Below are positions 1-8,682 of a stretch of DNA of 64,000 nucleotides, piece after piece; positions within the stretch are counted from its first letter, which is position 1, and each line of letters begins with the position of its first letter. The notes beneath the pieces were generated by a model. The model saw only the letters and a program-made list of their open reading frames with translations, searched no databases and had not been told where the DNA came from. The stretch comes from Chitinophaga costaii (GTDB taxonomy: Bacteria; Bacteroidota; Bacteroidia; Chitinophagales; Chitinophagaceae). The position numbers and the translations under genes are program-made. The stretch lies in the NCBI RefSeq assembly GCF_900094705.1, contig NZ_FMAR01000004.1:1-64000 (forward strand). Reading direction: 5' to 3'.

Positions 1-95
1 AATTCATAATTCATAATTCATAATTCATAATTCATAATTCATAATTCATAATTCATAATTCATAATTCATAATTCATAATTCATAATTCATAATT
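1..95. repeat. Heptanucleotide tandem repeat (AATTCAT)n
   Basis: Thirteen perfect copies of the 7-bp unit AATTCAT followed by a partial AATT. The array begins at the first base, so it probably extends further left. It ends only about 16 bp before the start codon of the rhamnose isomerase gene, so it occupies the place where the 5' untranslated region or promoter should be. A change in copy number would shift spacing by 7 bp per unit. Confidence 0.97.
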
Positions 96-110
96 AGATA
101 AGCCCACGTT

Positions 111-1385
111 ATGCAACTACATCGTTCCACAATAGCTGATCATAATGAATCATTGCTGAAAGATCATCAGCGCCGTATACAATATCTGCGCAGTGAAGTA
201 CCGCGCGTAGACGAAGTACTGCCCTTACTCACAGATTTGCAGGTAGCTATTCCCAGTTGGGCGCTGGGTACAGGAGGCACCAGGTTTGGCCGCTTTTCGG
301 GTGGCGGAGAACCCCGCAGCCTGGAAGAAAAAATAGAGGACGTAGGACTCCTACATGCGCTGAACCAAAGCAGTGGCAGCATTTCCCTGCACATCCCCTG
401 GGACGTGCCGCAGCACCATGCGGCCATCCGTACCCTGGCGGCTCAACACGGACTGCTGTTTGATGCCATGAATTCCAACACCTTCCAGGATCATCCCGGA
501 CAGGCCTATAGCTATAAATTTGGTTCCCTGCACCATGTAGACAAAGCCGTGCGTAAACAGGCGGTGGAGCACAACATCGAAGTAATTCGACAGGGGGTGG
601 AGCTAGGCTCCAAGGCCCTGTCTATATGGCTTTCCGACGGGTCTAACTTCCCGGGCCAGCTCAATTTTCGTAAGGCCTTCCAAAATACACTGGAAAGCTT
701 GCAGGAAATATATGCCGCACTGCCCGCTGATTGGAAACTGTGGTTGGAGTACAAGGCATTTGAACCCAACTTTTATTCCGGCACGGTGGCCGATTGGGGA
801 CAATCCTTATTGTTCGTAAACAAGCTTGGCCCCAAAGCCTTTACCCTGGTAGATTTGGGTCATCATCTGCCGAATGCCAATATTGAGCAAATAGTGTCCC
901 TCCTGCTCATGGAAGGCCGGTTGGGTGGCTTTCATTTCAACGATTCCAAATATGGCGACGACGACCTCACCACCGGTAGCATACGGCCCTACCAGCTGTT
1001 CCTGATCTTCAACGAACTGGTGGAAGGAATGGACGCCCGGCATATGTCGCATAGCCGCGATATGGGTTGGATGATCGATGCTTCGCACAATGTGAAAGAC
1101 CCGCTGGAAGACCTGTTGCAAAGCGTGGAAGCCATTAAGCTGGCCTACGCTCAGGCCCTCCTGGTAGACCGCAAAGCATTGCAGGAAGCCCAGGCACAGA
1201 ACGATGTGGCCCGCGCCCAGGAAATCCTGCAAGCCTCCTTCCGTACCGACCTGCGTCCACTGCTGGCAGAAGCCCGCTTGCAGGCTGGCGCTGCGCTGGA
1301 TCCGCTGCAATTGTTCCGCCAGCTTCACGTAAGAAACTCCCTCATTAAAGAACGCGGTAACACTGCCGTAGCAACCGGACTATAA
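111..1385 (+). CDS. rhaI: L-rhamnose isomerase (RhaI type, TIM barrel)
   Basis: Predicted to interconvert L-rhamnose and L-rhamnulose in the cytosol, the first step of rhamnose catabolism. The 424-residue protein resembles the Pseudomonas stutzeri type of L-rhamnose isomerase rather than the E. coli RhaA type. Visible motifs fit the metal-dependent TIM barrel: WLSDGSNFPGQ, the WLEYK glutamate, VDLGHH, then GFHFNDSKYGDDDL, which supplies His and Asp ligands, and a late MIDASHN aspartate. The start ATG is preceded by CCACGTT and no Shine-Dalgarno sequence. Only 3 bp separate the stop codon from the sugar kinase gene, so the two are surely co-transcribed. Family members act on several aldoses, so the substrate is inferred from the kinase and regulator next door. 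The upstream operon part (aldolase, transporter) would lie outside the window. Confidence 0.87.
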   Translation: MQLHRSTIADHNESLLKDHQRRIQYLRSEVPRVDEVLPLLTDLQVAIPSWALGTGGTRFGRFSGGGEPRSLEEKIEDVGLLHALNQSSGSISLHIPWDVPQHHAAIRTLAAQHGLLFDAMNSNTFQDHPGQAYSYKFGSLHHVDKAVRKQAVEHNIEVIRQGVELGSKALSIWLSDGSNFPGQLNFRKAFQNTLESLQEIYAALPADWKLWLEYKAFEPNFYSGTVADWGQSLLFVNKLGPKAFTLVDLGHHLPNANIEQIVSLLLMEGRLGGFHFNDSKYGDDDLTTGSIRPYQLFLIFNELVEGMDARHMSHSRDMGWMIDASHNVKDPLEDLLQSVEAIKLAYAQALLVDRKALQEAQAQNDVARAQEILQASFRTDLRPLLAEARLQAGAALDPLQLFRQLHVRNSLIKERGNTAVATGL

Positions 1386-1388
1386 ACC

Positions 1389-2735
1389 ATGCAACGTACA
1401 CCCGTAATCGCGATCTTTGATATCGGGAAGACGAATAAAAAATGTTTTCTTTTCGATGCACACTACCGGCTACTGAAAGAGCAGTCGGTAAAATTTACCG
1501 AACTGCCCGACGAAGACGGCCACGGTGCGGAAGACCTGGGGGCGCTAAGCGCCTGGGTAACAAATACCTTCCACGTGTTGCAGCAGCTGGGCGAGTATGA
1601 CATCCGTGCCGTTAATTTCTCCGGCTATGGGGCCAGCTTCGTATGGCTGGATCAAAATGGCCAGCCAATAGCCCCGTTATACAGCTACCTGAAACCTTAC
1701 CCGGCTGCCTTGCAACAGCAGTTTTACGACCAATACGGCCCTGCACACCAGGTAGCCAGGGATACGGCATCGCCGGCACTGGGCAGCCTTAATTCCGGCA
1801 TGCAATTGTACCGCCTCAAGTATGAGCAACCTGCTACGTTTGCCCGTACCCGTTATTGCCTGCACTTGCCGCAGTACCTGAGCTTTTTGCTGACCGGGCA
1901 GGCATATGCCGACATTACCAGCATTGGTTGTCATACACAGTTGTGGGATTTTACTAAAAATGCCTACCACGATTGGGTAGCGGCAGAAGGCATCCTGCCA
2001 AAGCTGCCGCCCTTGCACCCGGCGGAAAACGCTGTTGCAGCCGTGGTGAATGGCCGGCCATTACAAGCCGGCATTGGCCTGCACGACAGCTCTGCGGCCC
2101 TCATTCCTTATCTCTCCGGTTTTCAGGAGCCTTTTGTATTACTCAGTACCGGCACCTGGTGTATTAGCCTTAATCCTTTTAATCACAGCCCGCTTACCAA
2201 CGAAGAGTTGCAAAACGATTGCCTTTGTTACCTCGACTACAAAGGCCGGCCCGTGAAGGCCAGTCGTGTGTTTGCAGGTTATGCGCATGAACAGTTGGTG
2301 AAAAAGTTGGCATCCCATTTTAACAAGCCCCTGCATTATTACCGGGAAGTATGGTACGATCCCGCAATGGCCGCCACTTTAAGACCCGAGCCTTTGCAAG
2401 ACCTGGGCTTGCCCTCCTTAGATCCATTTTCCGGGTATGAATCAGCCTATCACCAGTGGATGGTATCTATCCTGGAAGTGCAGCGCAAGGCATTGGAAAG
2501 AGTGCTGCATGGTACGCCGGTAAAACGCATTTTTGTAGATGGCGGTTTTAGCGGCAACCCAGTATTTATGCACCTGCTGGCTGCCGCCTTCCCGCAGGTA
2601 GAAGTGTACGCCGCTGCCATGGCTCAGGCATCGGCCCTGGGCGCCGCCCTGGCTATTCATCATGCCTGGAATGCCGCACCCATGCCCACAGACCTCATTG
2701 ATCTGAAATACTATGCCGCTCCGCAAACCGTGTAA
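1389..2735 (+). CDS. rhaB: FGGY-family carbohydrate kinase, probable L-rhamnulokinase
   Basis: Predicted to phosphorylate L-rhamnulose with ATP. The 448 residues show the FGGY kinase plan: an N-terminal actin-like ATPase phosphate loop (IFDIGKTNKK), a mid-protein block with LSTGTWCISL, and a C-terminal DGGFSGNP adenosine-binding motif near residues 383-391. The protein is somewhat shorter than E. coli RhaB (about 489 residues), as expected for the divergent Bacteroidota group. It starts 3 bp after the isomerase stop, and the GntR regulator follows after 30 bp. The assignment to rhamnulose rather than fuculose or xylulose rests on the neighbouring isomerase; the kinase fold itself is clear. 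Confidence 0.8.
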   Translation: MQRTPVIAIFDIGKTNKKCFLFDAHYRLLKEQSVKFTELPDEDGHGAEDLGALSAWVTNTFHVLQQLGEYDIRAVNFSGYGASFVWLDQNGQPIAPLYSYLKPYPAALQQQFYDQYGPAHQVARDTASPALGSLNSGMQLYRLKYEQPATFARTRYCLHLPQYLSFLLTGQAYADITSIGCHTQLWDFTKNAYHDWVAAEGILPKLPPLHPAENAVAAVVNGRPLQAGIGLHDSSAALIPYLSGFQEPFVLLSTGTWCISLNPFNHSPLTNEELQNDCLCYLDYKGRPVKASRVFAGYAHEQLVKKLASHFNKPLHYYREVWYDPAMAATLRPEPLQDLGLPSLDPFSGYESAYHQWMVSILEVQRKALERVLHGTPVKRIFVDGGFSGNPVFMHLLAAAFPQVEVYAAAMAQASALGAALAIHHAWNAAPMPTDLIDLKYYAAPQTV

Positions 2736-2765
2736 GCCCTGCCGGAAAAGCCGTAACTTAAATTT

Positions 2766-3797
2766 ATGAAAGCTTCCAAGTTGTTCGATATGATACAGGT
2801 AGATGAGTTTTCCTCTACACCTAAATACCTGCAATTAACGAACGCCATCCTCAATGCCATCAGCGCCGGGAAATTACAGAAAGACGATCCCCTGCCAAGT
2901 ATTAATGAGCTGAGCTACCAGTTGGAAATATCCCGGGATACCGCCGAAAAAGGATATCGCTACCTGAAGAAAATAGGCGTGCTGGCTTCTGTGCCCGGCA
3001 AAGGATATTTTATCCGCAACACCGCTTTCCGGCAAACCCTGAAAATATGCCTGCTATTCAACAAACTCAGCGCACACAAAAAAATTATATACGACGCCTT
3101 TGTTGAGGCGCTGGGAGAACAGGTGGCCATCGATTTTTATATCTATAACAACGACTTCTCTTTGTTCAAAAAAATACTGCTCAACAAAAAAGGAGAATAC
3201 TCTCATTATGTGATCATCCCGCATTTCCTGGAAGGTGGGGAGCATGCTTTTGAGATCATCAACACCATCCCACCGGAGAAATTATTGCTGCTGGACAAAA
3301 TACTGCCCGATGTAAAAGGGGAGTACGCGGCCGTATACGAAAACTTTGCGGACGATATTTACAACGCCCTCGAAAAAGCACTGGAGCCACTCAGCAAGTA
3401 CCGTACGATCAAGATTATTTTTCCCCGCAACAGTTATTACCCCGTAGAAATACAACGGGGCGTAAACCGCTTTTGCCAGGACTATGCCTTTAATTATAAA
3501 GTAGTACACCGCCTGGCAGACGAATCCATAGAGGAAGGAGAGGTGTACATTATCCTCATGGAAGACGACCTGGTAATGCTGATTGAGCGGCTCATTTCCC
3601 TGCAACTAAAGGTAGGTGAACAGGTAGGTGTAATCTCTTACAACGAAACGCCGCTTAAAAAAATTATTCTCAACGGCATTACCACCGTAAGCACAGATTT
3701 TCGTCAAATGGGTGCCAGCGCAGCCCGCATGATACTGGATAACGAGCGCCGCCACCTGGAAATACCTTTTCATCTCACGCTGCGGTCTTCCTTGTGA
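2766..3797 (+). CDS. GntR-family regulator with sugar-binding-protein-like effector domain
   Basis: Predicted transcription factor of the rhamnose operon. Residues about 10-80 form a GntR winged helix: PKYLQLTNAILNAISAGKLQKDDPLPSINELS, then EISRDTAEKGYRYLKKIGVLASVPGKGYF. The remaining roughly 260 residues resemble a LacI/periplasmic-binding-protein effector domain, ending in GITTVSTDFRQMGASAARMI, a block typical of LacI-type domains. This combination is known in Bacteroidota next to sugar operons. It is the third gene of the operon, 30 bp after the kinase, so it is probably autoregulated with the genes it controls. The operator is not visible; it would lie upstream of the heptamer array or outside the window. 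Confidence 0.85.
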   Translation: MKASKLFDMIQVDEFSSTPKYLQLTNAILNAISAGKLQKDDPLPSINELSYQLEISRDTAEKGYRYLKKIGVLASVPGKGYFIRNTAFRQTLKICLLFNKLSAHKKIIYDAFVEALGEQVAIDFYIYNNDFSLFKKILLNKKGEYSHYVIIPHFLEGGEHAFEIINTIPPEKLLLLDKILPDVKGEYAAVYENFADDIYNALEKALEPLSKYRTIKIIFPRNSYYPVEIQRGVNRFCQDYAFNYKVVHRLADESIEEGEVYIILMEDDLVMLIERLISLQLKVGEQVGVISYNETPLKKIILNGITTVSTDFRQMGASAARMILDNERRHLEIPFHLTLRSSL

Positions 3798-3821
3798 AAA
3801 TAGATTAGATCATAACTGAAT

Positions 3822-3943
3822 GCCTGCTATACAATAGGAAATACCATCCTTTTCCCCAAAAAGCCCCGAAAAAAGAAATACCCTATTTTGCAAATAGCTT
3901 TACAATATTTGCAAAATTGATTCGTCAATATACCCATAGCAGG
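3822..3943. repeat. Nested inverted repeats in intergenic DNA
   Basis: An inner perfect 12-bp inverted repeat (ATTTTGCAAATA at 3885-3896 and its complement at 3906-3917, 9-bp spacer) sits inside an outer 8-bp inverted repeat (CCTGCTAT at 3823-3830, ATAGCAGG at 3936-3943). It lies between the GntR gene and the ABC genes. There is no run of T after the stems, so it does not look like a standard terminator. It could be a regulator-binding pair, an RNA structure, or a relic of a small mobile element. Confidence 0.6.
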
Positions 3944-4032
3944 TAAGCATCCGCTTTACTTGGTCCTGGTTAAATTTACCATATAACCTGTAAAAGACGT
4001 ATTAGAACTGTATAATGTGAAGGGCTGGCGGG

Positions 4033-4040
4033 TATTTTTG
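4033..4040 (+). promoter_or_regulatory. Putative Bacteroidota -7 promoter element for the ABC exporter operon
   Basis: TATTTTTG matches TAnnTTTG, followed by TACCTTCGC. It is 39 bp upstream of the first ABC start codon. No clear TTTG -33 element is seen at the expected distance. Confidence 0.4.
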
Positions 4041-4078
4041 TACCTTCGCGCGGCATATCTCCTGAATAATTAATTCAT

Positions 4079-5824
4079 ATGGCCAAAGAAAAGAAAGTAA
4101 GCAAACCGCAAGGCCCCAGCGTGTTTGGTTTATTGAAACCCTACCGTAACATGGTAATACTGCTATTGGTATTTTCTACCGCTACCAACGGACTTACCCT
4201 GTCGCTGCCTATGCTTATCCGCAAAAGTGTAAACCAATTTCAAACCCGGCCGGAGGCCATGAGCACCCTGTATTGGACATTTTTGGGCGTAAGTATATTG
4301 GTGTGCCTGTTTGCCTTCGCACAAGGATACCTCCAAACCTACACCTCTGAAATAGTGGCGCGCAACCTGCGTACCCAGCTTTCCAACAAAATATCACGGC
4401 AAAGTTATGCCTACATTCAGCAGGCTAATCCTTCCCGCCTGCTCACCAACCTCACTTCCGACATTGACTCCATAAAAATGTTTGTTGCGCAGGCGGTGTC
4501 TTCTATTGTGGCATCGCTGGTTACCATCATTGGCGCTAGTGTTTTGCTGATTACGATCAATTGGCAGCTGGGCCTGTGTGTGATTGGAATTATTCCCATT
4601 ATTGCCATTACTTTTTTCATAATACTGGGCAAGGTAAAAGCCTTGTTCCGTAAGAGCCGTGAGATCATCGATTGGTTAAATAAAGTGATCAATGAAAGCA
4701 TACTCGGCGCAGCCCTGGTGCGGGTATTGAACTCCTGGCAACTAGAGTACGATAAATTTACGACGCCCAATATCAAGGCCCGCGACCTGGGCCTGGCCAT
4801 CCTGCGACTGTTTTCCTTACTCATTCCCATCGTAACCCTTACGGCCAACCTGGCCGTACTTACCATCCTGCTGGAAGGCGGGCGTTCCGTTATCCTAGGT
4901 AGCATGGACCTGGGTACATTCGTAGCCTTCAATAGTTACCTGGCCATGCTCATTTTCCCCATTTTCGTGATTGGTATCATGAGTAACATCATCTCCCAGT
5001 CTACCGTCGCCTACGCCCGGGTAAGCGGGGTGCTGGGGGCGCCGGAAACAGCGCCCACCGGTACTTACACAGCTACCCTGCAAGGTAACATGGCCCTGGA
5101 AAATGTAACCGTGCATTACGGGGAAAAGCGGGTGCTGAAAAATGTATCCATGCAAATCAAAGGCGGCAGCCGTACGGCGGTGATAGGGCCTACGGCGGCA
5201 GGTAAAACACAGTTGCTACACGTACTCACCGCCCTGGTAAAAGCCGATGAGGGACAGGTGTTCTACGATGGAAAAGATATCAACGAATATGCGCAGGACG
5301 AGCTGCTGCGGCAGATAGGCCTGGTGTTTCAGGATAGCATTATCTTCAACATGAGCCTGCGGGAAAACATAGCCTTCAGCGATACCGTGACCGATGAATC
5401 GCTGGAAAAAGCTATCCGTACCGCCGAGCTGTATGATTATATCCAGGAACTGCCGGATGGTCTCAGCACCATTGTGTCCGAACGGGGCAACAGTCTTTCC
5501 GGTGGGCAGAAGCAGCGCATTATGCTAGCCAGGGCGTTAGCAATAAATCCTACAATACTTTTGCTCGACGACTTCACCGCACGCGTAGACACCCAGACGG
5601 AGCAAAAGATATTACAAAATGTGCGTACCTATTACCCCGGCATTACTTTACTGTCTGTTACCCAGAAAATAGCTTCCGTGGCAGATTACGACCAGATCAT
5701 CCTACTCATGGAAGGAGAGGTGCTGGCCACCGGCACCCATGAAACGCTTTTGCAAACCAGCCATGAATACGTACAGATATTCAATTCACAACGCAGCACC
5801 AGTAACTATGAATTACAATCTTAA
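4079..5824 (+). CDS. ABC exporter half-transporter with degenerate ATP site
   Basis: Type IV (exporter) ABC protein with a six-helix membrane domain (about residues 20-310) and a C-terminal ATPase domain. The Walker A is GPTAAGKT (370-377) and the signature is a canonical LSGGQ (473-477). The catalytic residue after Walker B is Asp (LLLDD, Asp498) instead of Glu, and the switch (H-loop) histidine is Gln529 (VTQK). This pattern marks the degenerate subunit of a heterodimeric exporter of the BmrC/BmrD or TM287/288 class. The next gene overlaps this one by 17 bp and carries the complementary defects, so the two almost certainly form one transporter. The substrate (drug, lipid or peptide) cannot be read from the sequence. 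Confidence 0.92.
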   Translation: MAKEKKVSKPQGPSVFGLLKPYRNMVILLLVFSTATNGLTLSLPMLIRKSVNQFQTRPEAMSTLYWTFLGVSILVCLFAFAQGYLQTYTSEIVARNLRTQLSNKISRQSYAYIQQANPSRLLTNLTSDIDSIKMFVAQAVSSIVASLVTIIGASVLLITINWQLGLCVIGIIPIIAITFFIILGKVKALFRKSREIIDWLNKVINESILGAALVRVLNSWQLEYDKFTTPNIKARDLGLAILRLFSLLIPIVTLTANLAVLTILLEGGRSVILGSMDLGTFVAFNSYLAMLIFPIFVIGIMSNIISQSTVAYARVSGVLGAPETAPTGTYTATLQGNMALENVTVHYGEKRVLKNVSMQIKGGSRTAVIGPTAAGKTQLLHVLTALVKADEGQVFYDGKDINEYAQDELLRQIGLVFQDSIIFNMSLRENIAFSDTVTDESLEKAIRTAELYDYIQELPDGLSTIVSERGNSLSGGQKQRIMLARALAINPTILLLDDFTARVDTQTEQKILQNVRTYYPGITLLSVTQKIASVADYDQIILLMEGEVLATGTHETLLQTSHEYVQIFNSQRSTSNYELQS

Positions 5825-7583
5825 CGAGCTTTTGGCCAACCGCGATCGGCCATCCAGCGGCAAAACGGCGTTGCGTGATTTCATGCGGCTCATGGGTGGG
5901 GAAAAACGCAACCTGCTGGAAGCGCAAATATACATCCTGCTCAATACAGGCCTGAACCTTACCGGCCCGCTGCTGGTGGGCTATTCCATAGACCAGTACG
6001 TTCAGCACAAACGGCTGGATGGCTTGCTTCATATGGGCGGTATTTTGATCGGTGTATACCTGCTGGCGTTTGTAATGGCCTACCTGCAAACCAACAAAAT
6101 GGGCGGTGTAGGACAGCGCATGTTGTTTACGCTGCGCAATGCAGTGTTTATTAAACTACAGGAATTGCCCGTGGCGTTCTTTAACCAGAACAAGGCCGGC
6201 GACCTGATATCGCGGATCAACAACGATACTGATAAGGTAAACCAGTTCTTCTCCCAATCCCTCATGCAATTTGTGGGCAGCGTTTTTACCATGTTGGGTG
6301 CCGGCATTTTCCTGTTGTCTATCAACTGGAAACTGGGTGTGGCCAGCCTGGCGCCTGCCGCCTTCCTGCTGCTCTTCACCCGGGTAATTTCCCCCTGGGT
6401 GCGGCAGCGTAATGCCCGCAACCTGAAAAGTGCAGGTAGCTTGAGCGGGGAAATTCAGGAAAGCCTCCAGAACTTTAAGGTAATCATCGCCTTTAACCGC
6501 CGCGATTATTTCCGCAAGCGTTTCCAGGAAGCCAATGACGATAATTATAAAACTTCTATACAGGCCGGGGTGGCCAATAACCTGTTTTTGCCGGTATCTA
6601 CCTTCCTCTCTGCCATAGCCCAGCTACTAGTGGTAGCTTATGGCATTTATATGATCATGCACCACGCGTTTACCATTGGGCTGTTAGTGAGTTACCTGGC
6701 TTATGTGATGAACTTTTACAACCCGGTGCGGCAAATGGCGGCGCTGTGGGCCAATTTACAGGTGGCACAGGCAGGGTGGGACCGCATTGCACAGATACTG
6801 AGCTTGCATTCCGACCTGGAGATCAGGGAAGAGGATGTAACTAACGCAAATGGATATACGAAAAGTGCCTTGCTGGAATTTAAAGACGTGTCCTTCCGAT
6901 ATCCAGACGGTAAGCTCGTGTTGCATAGCATCAGTTTCCGGCTGGAGCCAGGTAAAACTTATGCGCTGGTAGGCCCTACCGGTGGTGGGAAAACCACTAT
7001 GGCCAGCCTCATTGCCCGCCTTTACGATCCTACGCAGGGCGAGGTATGGCTGGATGGCAGGGACATCCGCACGTATACCCCGGCGGTGCGTTCCCAAAAG
7101 GTGGGATTCATCTTGCAGGAGCCTTTCCTGTTTAGTGGCACCGTGCGCGACAACCTGCTGTATGGTAATGAACAATACAGCCACTACACGCCGGAAGAAC
7201 TGGATGCAAGTATACGGGAAGCCAACCTGGAAAGCCTGCTGGGCCGTTTCGAAAATGGCATTGAAACGGAGATACTGCCCAATGGCGAAGGCGTGAGCCT
7301 GGGGCAAAAACAGCTCATTGCTTTTATGCGCGCAGTGCTGAGAAACCCCGCCCTGCTCATTCTGGACGAGGCTACGGCCAATATTGATACGGTAACCGAA
7401 CAATTGCTGGACGATATTTTACGCAAACTGCCCGCCACTACCACCCGCGTGATCATTGCACACCGGCTCAATACGATTGAGAGCGCCGATGAAATATTCT
7501 TTGTGAACAGTGGTTCCGTAACCCGTGCCGGTTCTATGCAAGACGCAGTAAACATGCTGCTGCACGATAAGCGCAGCAGCTAA
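5808..7583 (+). CDS. ABC exporter half-transporter with degenerate signature motif
   Basis: Partner of the preceding ABC protein. It has a six-helix membrane domain and a C-terminal ATPase. Walker A is GPTGGGKT (near residue 388), Walker B is LLILDEA with the catalytic Glu intact, and the H-loop is IIAHRLNT with His intact. The signature motif, however, is VSLGQ instead of LSGGQ. In a heterodimer the good Walker motifs here would face the LSGGQ of the partner, giving one active and one inactive ATP site. The start is taken at 5808 (MNYNLNELLANRD), inside the end of the upstream gene; an in-frame ATG at 5739 would add 23 residues encoded within the partner's coding region and is less likely. 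The overlap suggests translational coupling. Confidence 0.92.
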   Translation: MNYNLNELLANRDRPSSGKTALRDFMRLMGGEKRNLLEAQIYILLNTGLNLTGPLLVGYSIDQYVQHKRLDGLLHMGGILIGVYLLAFVMAYLQTNKMGGVGQRMLFTLRNAVFIKLQELPVAFFNQNKAGDLISRINNDTDKVNQFFSQSLMQFVGSVFTMLGAGIFLLSINWKLGVASLAPAAFLLLFTRVISPWVRQRNARNLKSAGSLSGEIQESLQNFKVIIAFNRRDYFRKRFQEANDDNYKTSIQAGVANNLFLPVSTFLSAIAQLLVVAYGIYMIMHHAFTIGLLVSYLAYVMNFYNPVRQMAALWANLQVAQAGWDRIAQILSLHSDLEIREEDVTNANGYTKSALLEFKDVSFRYPDGKLVLHSISFRLEPGKTYALVGPTGGGKTTMASLIARLYDPTQGEVWLDGRDIRTYTPAVRSQKVGFILQEPFLFSGTVRDNLLYGNEQYSHYTPEELDASIREANLESLLGRFENGIETEILPNGEGVSLGQKQLIAFMRAVLRNPALLILDEATANIDTVTEQLLDDILRKLPATTTRVIIAHRLNTIESADEIFFVNSGSVTRAGSMQDAVNMLLHDKRSS

Positions 7584-7705
7584 TGCACAACCCTTGCCAC
7601 CACCGCCCTAAAGGTAGCGGGGAGGGGGGCAGGCTGTAAATACAACTGCATAATCCACTGTTATTATAGCAAGCAGAAGGCAGTGCAGGCTACCCATAAA
7701 ATTGC

Positions 7706-7713
7706 TACATTTG
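7706..7713 (+). promoter_or_regulatory. Putative -7 promoter element for the map gene
   Basis: TACATTTG matches TAnnTTTG and lies 110 bp upstream of the aminopeptidase start. No good -33 element was found. The leader between contains two TTCCACG copies (near 7755 and just before the ATG). Confidence 0.35.
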
Positions 7714-7822
7714 ACGGGAAGGCACAAATCATATGGCATTCAATAGCAGCGTTTATTCCACGGTATTGCATGCGATCTGCATGTATAAAAGAGGTGTTTG
7801 ATTAATTTTTAATTTCCACGTT

Positions 7823-8590
7823 ATGTCGATTACCAATGAAGATGAATTTTCCGGCATTCAAGCCGTGAGCGAACTGGTAGGCCTGGTGCTTCGGGAGATG
7901 CGCGCCTACGCCCGCCCCGGCATGTCTGCCCAAACGCTCGATGAATATGGGGGCAGCATTTTATCTGATTACGGTGCCCGCTCTGCACCCCGTGCAGCGT
8001 ATAACTTTCCCGGCTGGACCTGCATTAGTGTCAACAACGAAGTGGCCCACGGCATTCCTTCCGCCCACAAGATATTCCGGGACGGAGACCTGATTAATGT
8101 AGACGTATCTGCGGAACTGAACGGCTTTTGGTCAGACAATGGCGGCTCGTTCGTAATGGGGGAGGATAAGTACCATCACCAGCAGTTGGTAGATGCGTCT
8201 AAAGCTATTTTATGGCAGGCCATTGCCGCTATACACACCGGTGTGAAGATTGCAGAAGTAGGCCGCATCGTAGAATCGGAGGCACGCTACCGGGGGTACA
8301 GGGTCATTAAAAACCTAACCGGTCATGGTGTGGGACGCAGCCTGCACGAAGAGCCACACGACATTGCTAATTGCTACAATCGCTTCAACGGAAGACGCTT
8401 TTCCAGCAATGCCGTTGTGGCCATTGAAACGTTCATTGCCACCAGTTCTACCATGGCCTACACCACCAAAGACGGCTGGACACTGGTGGGCAATAAAGGT
8501 GGTTATGTAGCCCAGCATGAGCATACCATCATGGTAACCGACCAAATGCCGGTGATCCTTACGGAAAACAATGGCATTTGGGAAAGTTGA
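7823..8590 (+). CDS. map: Type I methionine aminopeptidase
   Basis: Removes the initiator methionine from nascent proteins in the cytosol. The 255 residues carry all five metal ligands of the pita-bread fold: Asp in NVDVS, Asp in SDNGG, His in GHGVGR, Glu in AIETF and Glu in QHEHT, plus the substrate-binding His in VAHGIP. The length equals the minimal bacterial enzyme, without a zinc-finger extension. It stands alone here, followed by a hairpin and a convergent transketolase gene. In Bacteroidota the housekeeping map is normally in the ribosomal protein cluster near secY and infA, so this is probably a second, accessory copy. The start ATG follows TTCCACGTT. Confidence 0.95.
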   Translation: MSITNEDEFSGIQAVSELVGLVLREMRAYARPGMSAQTLDEYGGSILSDYGARSAPRAAYNFPGWTCISVNNEVAHGIPSAHKIFRDGDLINVDVSAELNGFWSDNGGSFVMGEDKYHHQQLVDASKAILWQAIAAIHTGVKIAEVGRIVESEARYRGYRVIKNLTGHGVGRSLHEEPHDIANCYNRFNGRRFSSNAVVAIETFIATSSTMAYTTKDGWTLVGNKGGYVAQHEHTIMVTDQMPVILTENNGIWES

Positions 8591-8625
8591 TTTTCATGGG
8601 CCATTGCAGGCATATCTTACAATAA

Positions 8626-8659
8626 AGAACAGCCGGTACGCATGCGCACCGGCTGTTCT
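8626..8659. terminator. Hairpin between convergent map and tkt
   Basis: Perfect 12-bp inverted repeat AGAACAGCCGGT / ACCGGCTGTTCT with a 10-bp loop. It lies 36 bp after the map stop and 24 bp after the tkt stop. The T-runs are weak on both sides; it may serve both genes. Confidence 0.65.
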
Positions 8660-8682
8660 ATTCCTGTTAAAAACATATTTAG

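Noticed and set aside
1-95. CRISPR array
   Set aside because: The 7-bp units are contiguous with no spacers, so this is a microsatellite.
807-1328. Minus-strand frame of 173 codons inside rhaI
   Set aside because: Antisense to a well-supported gene, with no family signature; a shadow of the coding strand's codon bias.
5739-5807. Earlier ATG for the second ABC subunit
   Set aside because: It would read 69 more bases inside the first subunit's coding end; the ATG at 5808 gives a normal N-terminus.
7584-7822. tRNA or structured RNA in the gap upstream of map
   Set aside because: No cloverleaf or TPsiC-like sequence was found; only a weak GC-rich stem near 7606-7620.
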